Shown piece by piece: positions 7,410 to 13,834 of a stretch of DNA of 19,387 nt (its first letter is position 1; each line of letters opens with the position of its first letter). Location of the stretch: positions 1 through 19,387 of the forward strand of contig JAQTVX010000006.1 of the NCBI GenBank assembly GCA_028706585.1. Reading direction: 5' to 3'. Made by a program: the position numbers and the translations under genes. The notes beneath the pieces are model-generated. The model saw only the letters and a list, made by a program, of their open reading frames with translations. It was not told the DNA's origin and did not search any database. This stretch comes from Candidatus Krumholzibacteriia bacterium. GTDB taxonomy: Bacteria; Krumholzibacteriota; Krumholzibacteriia; Krumholzibacteriales; Krumholzibacteriaceae.

Positions 7410-7410
7410 G

Positions 7411-10400
7411 ATGAACCTCATCCGGATATTCGTCAAGCGTCCCGCGCTGACCACGATGATCATCATCGGCTTCGTGGTTCTCGGCATCTATTCATATGGG
7501 CGAATGGTCACGGAGCTCATGCCCAGCATAGATTTCCCCTATGTCGTGGTGACGACGACCTATCCCGGCGCTTCGCCCGGCGAGGTGGAGAGCCAGGTGA
7601 CCAAGAAGATCGAGGACGCCGTCTCGACGATCGCCAACGTCAAGAATCTGATCTCCTATTCGCAGGAGAACGTATCGCAGGTCTTCATCGAGTTCGAGCT
7701 CGAGACGGACGTCGATCTCGACGCGATCGACGTGAAGGACAAGGTCGACGCGATCCAGTCGTCGCTGCCCGATGACGCGGAGAAATCGGTCATCTACAAG
7801 TTCGATTTCTCGTCTTTTCCGATGATGGAGCTCGCAGTCTCGGCGCCCCGTCCTCTCGAAGAGATCTACAGGGTGGCGGACAAGGTCATCAAGGACCGCT
7901 TGAGCCGCATCGACGGCGTCGCATCCATCGATATCACGGGAAAGCGGCAGCGGGAGATCCGGGTCGAGGTATCGCCTCAAAGGCTGCGCGCCTACGGCCT
8001 GAGCATCATGGACGTCGTGGCAGCCGTCACGGCGGGGAACCTGAACGTCCCGGCAGGCCACATCACGCGGGGCCCGCGCGAGATCACGCTCCGCATGCTG
8101 GGCGAGGTGTCGAATCCCCGCGCGATCGGAGACTTCCGTCTGCCGCTGCGCAAGGGGGGCTCGATTCCCCTGTCGGAGGTGGCGGATATCGTGGACGGCA
8201 CCGAGGAGCGAAGGGAGTCGTCGACTTACAACGGAGAGGCGGTCATCGGGCTCTCGATAAACAAGCGCTCCGACGGCAACACGGTCTCCATAGCCCGCGA
8301 TGCCTACAAGGCGATAGAGGAGATCAGGGGGCAGATCGACAAGGACATCGCGATCGCCATCACGGATGACTCGGCCCCGTTTGTCCGGGCGGCGGTGAGC
8401 GACGTGCTGTCGAACGTCATGATCGGCATTCTATTGACCGCGCTCCTGCTTCTATTGTTCCTGCACAATTGGCAACAGACCGTCGTCGCGGCCCTGTCGA
8501 TGCCGATCTCGGTCATTGCGACCTTCTTGCTCATGGAGCAGTCGCATTTCACGCTCAACATCATGACGCTGCTCGCCCTTGGCATCTCGATCGGTACGCT
8601 TGTCACGAACTCGATCGTTATCATCGAGAACATCAGCCGTCTCGTGCACCTAGGCATGGATCCGCACGAGGCCGCCGTAAAGGGCACGGCCGAGGTCGCC
8701 GTAGCCGTGGCAGCGTCGACTCTGACCAATATCGTCGTTTTCACGCCGATAGCGTTCATGAGCGGCATCATCGGGCGCTTCTTCCTCCAATTCGGGCTCA
8801 CGGTCGTCTATGCGACGATATTCTCGATCCTGGTGAGCTACACGATCGTTCCCATGTTGTCCGCACGGCTCATCAGACCGCAGGTGTCGGATCGTGATCC
8901 GCACGCGCGCGGGTTCGCCGCCCGCATAGGCGAGACCTGGGACGCGTTCTACGATTCAATGTCGAGGGGCTATCGCGGCATCCTCGCCCGGATGCTCGAA
9001 CACCGGCGGCGATGGCTCTTGGTCACGGCGGCGATCTTTTTCGGCTCGCTCTTCCTTTTCCGGTTCGTCGGGGGCGAATTCATTCCGCGCATCGACCAGA
9101 ACATCGTCGTTGTTTCTATCAAGCTGCCTCCGGGGACGAGCCTCGAGCACACGAATGAAGCCGCTAACCGCGTCGCGGATATCCTCAAAGGGCATCCCGA
9201 GGTGGAAGGGATCCTCGTGAAGGTCGGGGGAGGTCAACGGAGCGTGGAGGACGCAGAGATCGTAGCGCGTCTCGTGGACCGGTCGAAGCGCAAGATGCAC
9301 GTGACCAAGCTCGTCAATGAGATAAGACCCGAGCTCGCCATGGTGCCTGACGCCGAGATCATGGTCTCGACGGAATCCGGCGTCAGCGGGTTCGCCGAGG
9401 CGGATCTCGTAGTCGAAGTCCTTTCTTCGAATCAGGCGGAGCTCGAGGCGGTCGCCGATTCGGTGCAGCGAATATTCAACCGGATTCCCGGCCTCGTCGA
9501 GATCCAGACGAGCCATAAGGCCGGCAAGCCCGAGATCGCGGTCACGCCTCGCCGGCACCAGCTCACCGAGCAAGGGCTCGACGCTTCCACGGTCGGCGCC
9601 CTCATGCGCGGCGCTTATGAAGGCGTCGATGCGGGCGTGTACCGCGAAGGAGGCGAAGAGTACGACGTCAAGGTCAAGTACGCCGAGGCGGACCGCAAGG
9701 ACCCGGCGTTCATACAGGATATGCCGATGCCGTCCCGCGACGGCGCGGCGATACCGCTTTCGGACGTCGGCGACGTGACGTCGCGGTCCGGTGAATCGCG
9801 CATTATGCGCAAAGACAAGCAGCGCATGATCGAGGTGACGGCGAACATCGCCGCCGGCTCTTTGAGCGGGGTCCGCAGCGTATTCGATCGGGAGCTTGCC
9901 GGTATCCAGATACCACGGAATGTCACGGTGCGATACGGCGGTTCGGCCGAGATGCAGGATGAAGCCTTCTCGTCGATATTCACGGCGCTGATTCTTGCCA
10001 TCGTGCTTCTCTATATCGTTATGGCGGCCATGATGGAGAGCTTCGTGCACCCGTTCACGATCATGCTCACGCTTCCTCTCGCGCTCATCGGCGTCGCGAT
10101 GGCCCTGTTTCTCTCGGGTACGACCATCAATATCTTCTCACTGATGTCGGTGGTGATGCTCACCGGCATCGTCGTGAACAACGCCATCCTCGTGCTCGAC
10201 TACACGGCCCAGCTAAGGGCGAAAGGAATGAAGATAAAGGATGCGCTTCTCGAAGCGAGCTCGACGCGCCTTCGCCCGATCGTCATGGCGAATCTCGCCA
10301 TCGTGGTGGGGATGATTCCGCAGATTTTCGGCGGGTCGGCGGGTATGGAAATGCGCACGCCAATGGCCATCGTTCAGATAGGAGGCGTCCTCGTATCGGC

Positions 10401-10494
10401 CGCTCTCACGCTCTTCGTCATTCCTCTGGCGTACACTATTTTTGACGCAGTGACTCCAGCCGGCAGGAGAGAGCGGAAAGAAATAGGTAAATGA
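7411..10494 (+). CDS. RND-family efflux permease (AcrB/HAE1-like) lacking canonical proton-relay residues
   Basis: This 1027-residue protein has the size and duplicated architecture of AcrB-type pumps: a first membrane helix at about 10-30, large periplasmic porter loops after it and again after about residue 560, and six-helix bundles near 330-500 and 850-1015. Family motifs include P-G-A-S-P-G-E-V-E (50-58), A-L-S-M-P-I-S-V-I-A-T-F and L-R-P-I-V-M-A-N-L-A-I-V-V-G-M-I-P. In helix 4 the usual Asp pair (AcrB D407/D408) is replaced by Thr399-Asn400, in L-V-T-N-S-I-V-I-I-E-N. In helix 10 the site of AcrB Lys940 is Asn923, in G-I-V-V-N-N-A-I-L-V-L-D. The gene starts one base after the adaptor gene with GAGGAGG upstream. 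It should be the inner-membrane motor of the complex; the substrate (drug, lipid, signal) cannot be told. How it is energised is open. Confidence 0.92.
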   Translation: MNLIRIFVKRPALTTMIIIGFVVLGIYSYGRMVTELMPSIDFPYVVVTTTYPGASPGEVESQVTKKIEDAVSTIANVKNLISYSQENVSQVFIEFELETDVDLDAIDVKDKVDAIQSSLPDDAEKSVIYKFDFSSFPMMELAVSAPRPLEEIYRVADKVIKDRLSRIDGVASIDITGKRQREIRVEVSPQRLRAYGLSIMDVVAAVTAGNLNVPAGHITRGPREITLRMLGEVSNPRAIGDFRLPLRKGGSIPLSEVADIVDGTEERRESSTYNGEAVIGLSINKRSDGNTVSIARDAYKAIEEIRGQIDKDIAIAITDDSAPFVRAAVSDVLSNVMIGILLTALLLLLFLHNWQQTVVAALSMPISVIATFLLMEQSHFTLNIMTLLALGISIGTLVTNSIVIIENISRLVHLGMDPHEAAVKGTAEVAVAVAASTLTNIVVFTPIAFMSGIIGRFFLQFGLTVVYATIFSILVSYTIVPMLSARLIRPQVSDRDPHARGFAARIGETWDAFYDSMSRGYRGILARMLEHRRRWLLVTAAIFFGSLFLFRFVGGEFIPRIDQNIVVVSIKLPPGTSLEHTNEAANRVADILKGHPEVEGILVKVGGGQRSVEDAEIVARLVDRSKRKMHVTKLVNEIRPELAMVPDAEIMVSTESGVSGFAEADLVVEVLSSNQAELEAVADSVQRIFNRIPGLVEIQTSHKAGKPEIAVTPRRHQLTEQGLDASTVGALMRGAYEGVDAGVYREGGEEYDVKVKYAEADRKDPAFIQDMPMPSRDGAAIPLSDVGDVTSRSGESRIMRKDKQRMIEVTANIAAGSLSGVRSVFDRELAGIQIPRNVTVRYGGSAEMQDEAFSSIFTALILAIVLLYIVMAAMMESFVHPFTIMLTLPLALIGVAMALFLSGTTINIFSLMSVVMLTGIVVNNAILVLDYTAQLRAKGMKIKDALLEASSTRLRPIVMANLAIVVGMIPQIFGGSAGMEMRTPMAIVQIGGVLVSAALTLFVIPLAYTIFDAVTPAGRRERKEIGK

Positions 10495-10513
10495 CCCGAG
10501 CGTTCGGCGGCGC

Positions 10514-10536
10514 ATCTTATTATTACATAATAAGAT
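10514..10536. promoter_or_regulatory. AT-rich 23-bp perfect palindrome downstream of the RND gene
   Basis: ATCTTATTAT and ATAATAAGAT are perfect 10-base arms around TAC, lying 19 bases past the RND stop codon and 73 bases before the -35 box of the next gene. It is markedly AT-rich against its surroundings and has no T run after it. It could be a regulator binding site for the secreted-protein promoter or a weak hairpin ending the efflux transcript. Confidence 0.4.
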
Positions 10537-10609
10537 ACTCTATAGGGCATTTTATGCGGTCTTGATCTGATTCGCCCCCGCCTCGGGCGCCGCAATTCAG
10601 TATTTAGTA

Positions 10610-10639
10610 TTGACATAGTTCGCTGCGTTATGCTACAAT
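10610..10639 (+). promoter_or_regulatory. Strong sigma-70-type promoter with extended -10
   Basis: There is a perfect TTGACA at 10610-10615, an 18-base spacer, and TACAAT at 10634-10639 preceded by TGC (extended -10). Transcription should begin near 10646 and give a leader of roughly 120 bases before the ATG at 10765. The surrounding TATGCTACAAT is repeated as TATGCTATAAT in front of the fourth secreted gene. Confidence 0.7.
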
Positions 10640-10658
10640 TATGCATGTCGAGTAAGTA

Positions 10659-10760
10659 ATGGTATCTCCAACACGATTGTGCGGGAAGGAGGTTGCAGTT
10701 ACCCCCAGAATATTTTCACAGCAGGTCCCCGAACCTTTATTAGGAGGTTTAGGAGGTTAA
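10659..10760 (+). CDS. Possible 33-residue leader reading frame
   Basis: An ATG at 10659 opens a frame of 33 codons (MVSPTRLCGKEV at its start, ending L-L-G-G-L-G-G) that stops with TAA four bases before the ATG of the secreted protein. Its last codons are the two AGGAGG ribosome sites themselves, so part of the frame is explained by those sites. No good ribosome site precedes it. It may be a translated leader or chance. Confidence 0.2.
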   Translation: MVSPTRLCGKEVAVTPRIFSQQVPEPLLGGLGG

Positions 10761-10764
10761 AGAG

Positions 10765-11442
10765 ATGTTCAAAGGAAAAGTGGTTGCTTTCGCTTTGATG
10801 CTCGTGCTTGCAACCTCCATCTACGCCGGAACTGTGGACGACTGCACCAGCGAGGCTGGAATCAGCGGCTGCACGACCATGCAAATGGCGATCTGTCCGG
10901 CTGGAGACTTCGAGACGTTCAGTGAGGCATGCGGCGGCACCGGAGCGTATGTCTGGATCATCGCAAGAGACGCCAGTTCAAATCCGATTCCGGGTATTCC
11001 CTGGACGGATTATTGGATGAATGCGTGCGATCCCGATGCTCAGCTCTGCCTGTGCGCGAACCCGGTCAATGCGGATTCTTTGACGGGTGATAACGGCCGC
11101 ACGACATTCACGGCGAGAGTCATCAGAGGCGGCGGTTGCGTATTGGAAGACGGAATCTGGTGGGCCATTCAGGGCAAGCCGATCAAGACCGCGGAATCAG
11201 ACTGCGAAGACAATCTGTGCCTGAGCATTATAATCAAGGGCCCGGATCTTACAGGTAACACTACTACGGGCGGACCGGATTGCCTGGTTACCCTTCCCGA
11301 CCTTATTCCGTTCGGAATAAGCTTCAACAAGACTTATCCGAACGCGTCTTTCAATGCATGCTGCGATTACACCGATGACAACTCGGTGAACCTCAGCGAC
11401 TTCGCGTACTTCGGCGTGCATTGGCAGCACAAGTGCCAGTAA
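10765..11442 (+). CDS. Secreted cysteine-rich protein with dockerin-like C-terminal repeats
   Basis: This is a 225-residue protein with tandem AGGAGG ribosome sites (10742-10747 and 10751-10756), the nearer one eight bases from the ATG, suggesting strong expression. Residues 1-21 are a signal peptide ending S-I-Y-A. The mature part has 14 cysteines, probably paired as disulfides. An Ig-like central domain contains V-W-I-I-A-R-D-A-S-S-N-P-I-P-G-I-P near 62-78 and D-N-G-R-T-T-F near 109-115. The C-terminus carries two dockerin-like units. The second has a full EF-hand loop, D201-x-T-x-D205-x-S-V-N-L-S-D212, followed by F-A-Y-F. The first (P-D-L-T-G-N at 160-165, then V-T-L-P-D-L) is interrupted by T-T-T-G-G-P-D-C. 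Similar Ig-plus-dockerin secreted proteins are common in FCB-type candidate phyla; their role is unknown, possibly surface assembly. It lacks the W-G-x-x-K-S-L-F tail of the next three proteins. Confidence 0.78.
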   Translation: MFKGKVVAFALMLVLATSIYAGTVDDCTSEAGISGCTTMQMAICPAGDFETFSEACGGTGAYVWIIARDASSNPIPGIPWTDYWMNACDPDAQLCLCANPVNADSLTGDNGRTTFTARVIRGGGCVLEDGIWWAIQGKPIKTAESDCEDNLCLSIIIKGPDLTGNTTTGGPDCLVTLPDLIPFGISFNKTYPNASFNACCDYTDDNSVNLSDFAYFGVHWQHKCQ

Positions 11443-11551
11443 GCGTTTGGGAATACTGATCCGGCTTCCGGAGGTATTGCAACTTGGGACAGTTCACAAC
11501 AAGGGAGTTGGATAGTGCGATCGAGAATCTGCGCAGAAAAAGGTAGAGCCT

Positions 11552-11586
11552 GTGGCTGGATGAGCGGAAACGTATCATCCAGCCAC
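11552..11586 (+). other. 12-bp hairpin between secreted genes, GNRA-type loop possible
   Basis: GTGGCTGGATGA and TCATCCAGCCAC are perfect 12-base arms around 11 bases in which CG-GAAA-CG can close a GNRA-like tetraloop. It lies 56 bases before the ATG at 11643. No T run follows, so it is more likely an RNA stability, processing or attenuation element between two co-transcribed genes than a plain terminator. Confidence 0.5.
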
Positions 11587-11642
11587 CTCGACCGGCTGTG
11601 CGGAGCGTGTTCAGAGGCAGGATGTTTCGAGAGGAGGATACG

Positions 11643-12230
11643 ATGAAGAAGGTATTGCTAGTCGCTGCAGCAATCCTCTTTGTGGCCAGTGTAGCGAGTG
11701 CCGAGCTTCCGATAACGCCTTATTTGGGGCTTCAGGTTGGTCCGTCGACCAACTCGCCCGCGCAGACGGTCCCCAGTGGCACTTGCGAGGTAGATTATAC
11801 CGGTGCCAGGACCACATTCTATATGTGGATCTGGATTCTGCCGAATACCGCTGGTATGATGGCTGCTGAGTTTTGCATTGAGCTTCCCGCGGTGGAAGAC
11901 AATGTGACGCTGAGCACCGCCACCAAGAATCCGCTGGTTCTGGCAGTTAATGGTGCGCTGACCGATGGTATTGCCGTGTCGTTCGGCGTATGCCGGACGG
12001 ATTGGACCTGGATTTACTACGTGAAGGCATACCTGTATGACGATGTTGCGTCAACCGTCAGGATCGTTGAGGATCCGACTGCAGATCCGCCGTTCCTCGG
12101 AGTTTCGACTTGCGCTCTTGGGTATCCGATGGTGAGCGGCATTGCGTGGTCGTACCTGAGCATGAATCATGCATGCACATGTATCGCGACCAAGGAGTCG
12201 AGCTGGGGAGCGATCAAGAGCTTGTTCTAG
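11643..12230 (+). CDS. Secreted tail-family protein, copy 1 (unknown function)
   Basis: This is a 195-residue protein. The ATG at 11643 is chosen because AGGAGG lies five bases upstream and a textbook signal peptide follows directly (MKKVLLVAAAILFVASVASA, about 1-20); the upstream in-frame ATG at 11598 would bury it. I do not recognise the family. The mature region shows Y-L-G-L-Q-V-G-P-S near 27-35, T-T-F-Y-M-W-I-W (aromatic strand), A-A-E-F-C-I-E-L-P, a core V-C-R-T-D-W-T-W-I-Y-Y-V-K-A-Y-L, V-E-D-P-T-A-D-P-P-F-L-G and the tail E-S-S-W-G-A-I-K-S-L-F (185-195). These blocks recur in the next two proteins, so this is a tandem family. A beta-sandwich fold is plausible from the alternating pattern. 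No promoter was seen, so it may be read through from the previous gene. Confidence 0.8.
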   Translation: MKKVLLVAAAILFVASVASAELPITPYLGLQVGPSTNSPAQTVPSGTCEVDYTGARTTFYMWIWILPNTAGMMAAEFCIELPAVEDNVTLSTATKNPLVLAVNGALTDGIAVSFGVCRTDWTWIYYVKAYLYDDVASTVRIVEDPTADPPFLGVSTCALGYPMVSGIAWSYLSMNHACTCIATKESSWGAIKSLF

Positions 12231-12268
12231 AGCTTTAGAAGCGCTCTGCGCTCGGTGTTCATAACGTT

Positions 12269-12304
12269 GATGGGGATCCTCCAGGGGATCCCCATCGCGT
12301 TTTT
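12269..12304 (+). terminator. Intrinsic terminator after tail-family copy 1
   Basis: GATGGGGATCC and GGATCCCCATC pair perfectly over 11 bases around a six-base TCCAGG loop and are followed by GCG and five T (12300-12304). It sits 39 bases after the stop codon at 12230 and is the clearest rho-independent terminator in the window. It lies 124 bases before the next gene, which therefore needs read-through or its own promoter. Confidence 0.8.
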
Positions 12305-12428
12305 GGGGCTCGGACGGAAGAAGCGATCAGTAGGGGACCGACAAACGCGGCTTATGCAAGCAGGCTTCCAACAAGCATCTGGCGGCGCCCTCGAAAACTT
12401 GTTACAGGTGTTGCGAAGGGAGGAAGAG

Positions 12429-13016
12429 ATGAAAAAGGCACTGCTTATCGCCGTAGCGATCCTCTTTGCGGCAGCCGCAGCGCATGCGGTGCTCCCGGCG
12501 GAGGGCTACATCGGCCTTTTTACGGGGCCATCCAGCGATTCGCCGGCGCAGACCGCCCCCTCGGGGCAGTCTGGCGTTTGGTATGCGGGCGAGAAAACCA
12601 CATTCTATATGTGGATCTGGGTTCTGCCGAGCGCCAACGGCATGAGGGCCGCCGAATGGATGATTCAGCTTCCAGAGGAAGACAACGTCGCATTGGCTGA
12701 CGTTACGGGAAATCCCGGCCTAACCTTGGACCTTGGCACCCTGACAGACGGGATCTCCGCGGTGTTCGAAACCTGCCAGACGGATTGGGCATGGTACTTC
12801 TATGTTGAGGCATACCTGCTGGACGATGTGTCGTCGGTCATCAAGGTCGTGGAGGATCCCACGGCCCAGCCGCCGTTCCTCGGCATTGCGACGTGCTCAT
12901 ACCCGTATCCGCTGGAGAACATTCTTCCGTTTTCATACCTGTACATGAACCCGGCATCGGATGTGTACATCGGGACCAAGGAAATGAGCTGGGGGGCGAT
13001 AAAGAGCCTATTCTAA
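12429..13016 (+). CDS. Secreted tail-family protein, copy 2 (unknown function)
   Basis: This is a 195-residue protein, the same length as copy 1 and its closest relative. The ATG at 12429 has GGGAGG five bases upstream and begins a signal peptide (MKKALLIAVAILFAAAAAHA); earlier in-frame starts would run through the terminator. Shared blocks include Y-I-G-L-F-T-G-P-S-S, T-T-F-Y-M-W-I-W-V-L-P, A-A-E-W-M-I-Q-L-P, C-Q-T-D-W-A-W-Y-F-Y-V-E-A-Y-L, V-V-E-D-P-T-A-Q-P-P-F-L-G and the tail E-M-S-W-G-A-I-K-S-L-F (185-195). Twenty-four consecutive bases are identical to copy 1 (11811-11834 and 12597-12620), so the pair arose by tandem duplication. Only two cysteines remain in the mature part, in the E-T-C-Q and A-T-C-S positions, matching invariant cysteines in the other copies. 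No promoter was found between the terminator and this gene. Confidence 0.8.
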   Translation: MKKALLIAVAILFAAAAAHAVLPAEGYIGLFTGPSSDSPAQTAPSGQSGVWYAGEKTTFYMWIWVLPSANGMRAAEWMIQLPEEDNVALADVTGNPGLTLDLGTLTDGISAVFETCQTDWAWYFYVEAYLLDDVSSVIKVVEDPTAQPPFLGIATCSYPYPLENILPFSYLYMNPASDVYIGTKEMSWGAIKSLF

Positions 13017-13039
13017 AGCCATAGAGTATATGCTATAAT
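13011..13039 (+). promoter_or_regulatory. Extended -10 promoter in front of tail-family copy 3
   Basis: A perfect TATAAT at 13034-13039 is preceded by TGC (extended -10). The -35 position 17 bases upstream, TTCTAA at 13011-13016, matches only three of six and overlaps the stop codon of copy 2. The extended -10 would compensate. Transcription would begin near 13046, giving a short leader of about 45 bases. Confidence 0.6.
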
Positions 13040-13092
13040 AGGAATACGCATTACTGCCCAGGAGGGGAAGAGCAAGGCAATCGGAGAGGGTC

Positions 13093-13674
13093 ATGAAGCG
13101 TGCGCTCCTGATGGTATTGACAACAGTGATCCTGTCGAGTGCGGCCTCTGCCGAGCTGCTCCCCGCGCGTGGCTATATCTCCCTCTACGCCGACGAAAGC
13201 CGTTCATACAGCGCGTACTGCCCGCTGCCGGCCGGTTACCTGCTTGCGAAGGTCGATGTGTGGGTGTGGTGCCTTCCCAGCGAGAACGGACTTTGGGGCG
13301 CCGAGTTCGCGATCGGCTACCCGTCGAACGTGATAAGCGATCGTGTGACGTTGAACGGCGACCTATCGACCGCGACCGGGGATCTGCTCTCGGGGATTTC
13401 GGCCCGCTTCGACGAGTGTCAATGGGATTGGTGCTGGATCGCGCATCAGACGCTCTATGTGAATTCGAGGGAGCAGACGTATCTGGAGGTCGTGTCCCAT
13501 AGCGGTTCCGGCGTTTTTCAGCTCTACTCCTGCAGCAATGGACACCCCGCCGAGCCCTGTTTAAAAGGGACGAATCTCTACCTGAACTCGGCGGCGCCGT
13601 GCCTCACGGTCGAAACAGAGATCGGAACCGAAGAGTCTACGTGGGGACTTCTGAAGAGCCTTTTCACCGAGTAG
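13093..13674 (+). CDS. Secreted tail-family protein, copy 3 (unknown function)
   Basis: This is a 193-residue, more divergent member of the tandem family. It begins with a signal peptide (MKRALLMVLTTVILSSAASA). Family blocks are G-Y-I-S-L-Y-A-D, V-D-V-W-V-W-C-L-P-S-E-N-G-L, G-A-E-F-A-I-G-Y-P, D-E-C-Q-W-D-W-C-W-I-A-H-Q-T-L-Y, Y-S-C-S-N-G-H-P, L-Y-L-N-S-A-A-P and the tail E-S-T-W-G-L-L-K-S-L-F with two extra residues T-E (Trp184). It has more cysteines than the other copies, but the two in D-E-C and Y-S-C positions are the ones common to all three. GGAG and GAGGG stand just before the ATG. It has its own promoter at 13011-13039. The family is not one I can name; the conserved C-x-x-D-W-x-W core and the tail are its recognisable marks. 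Confidence 0.8.
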   Translation: MKRALLMVLTTVILSSAASAELLPARGYISLYADESRSYSAYCPLPAGYLLAKVDVWVWCLPSENGLWGAEFAIGYPSNVISDRVTLNGDLSTATGDLLSGISARFDECQWDWCWIAHQTLYVNSREQTYLEVVSHSGSGVFQLYSCSNGHPAEPCLKGTNLYLNSAAPCLTVETEIGTEESTWGLLKSLFTE

Positions 13675-13678
13675 GGCG

Positions 13679-13719
13679 GAAGCTTTGAGCATATCCTCGC
13701 CGCATGATGGCTTCTTTTT
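13679..13719 (+). terminator. Weak terminator-like stem with T run
   Basis: GAAGC (13679-13683) can pair with GCTTC (13710-13714), followed by five T (13715-13719) and six more T from about 13727. The 26-base loop is only weakly structured, so this is a tentative end for the copy 3 transcript. Confidence 0.3.
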
Positions 13720-13834
13720 CAGCTTGTTTTTTCGTCTTCCAAGAAATACCTTTGAGAGAGTGGGTCATTGATCTCATGTGCTGCCCCTTGTTCCTCTCGC
13801 GAAACCACCCCTGGAGACGAGGTGAATCACATTG

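Noticed and set aside
6264..7487. 407-codon open frame on the minus strand across the adaptor gene
   Set aside because: It mirrors the adaptor gene codons and has no family resemblance.
8956..10050. 364-codon open frame on the minus strand inside the RND gene
   Set aside because: A shadow of the RND coding sequence: His-, Asp- and Arg-rich, no recognisable domain, no ribosome site.
11598..11642. Upstream in-frame start for tail-family copy 1
   Set aside because: It would put 15 charged residues before a clear signal peptide; AGGAGG stands five bases before the ATG at 11643.
12255..12428. Upstream in-frame start for tail-family copy 2
   Set aside because: It would run through the intrinsic terminator and bury the signal peptide; GGGAGG five bases before 12429 decides the start.
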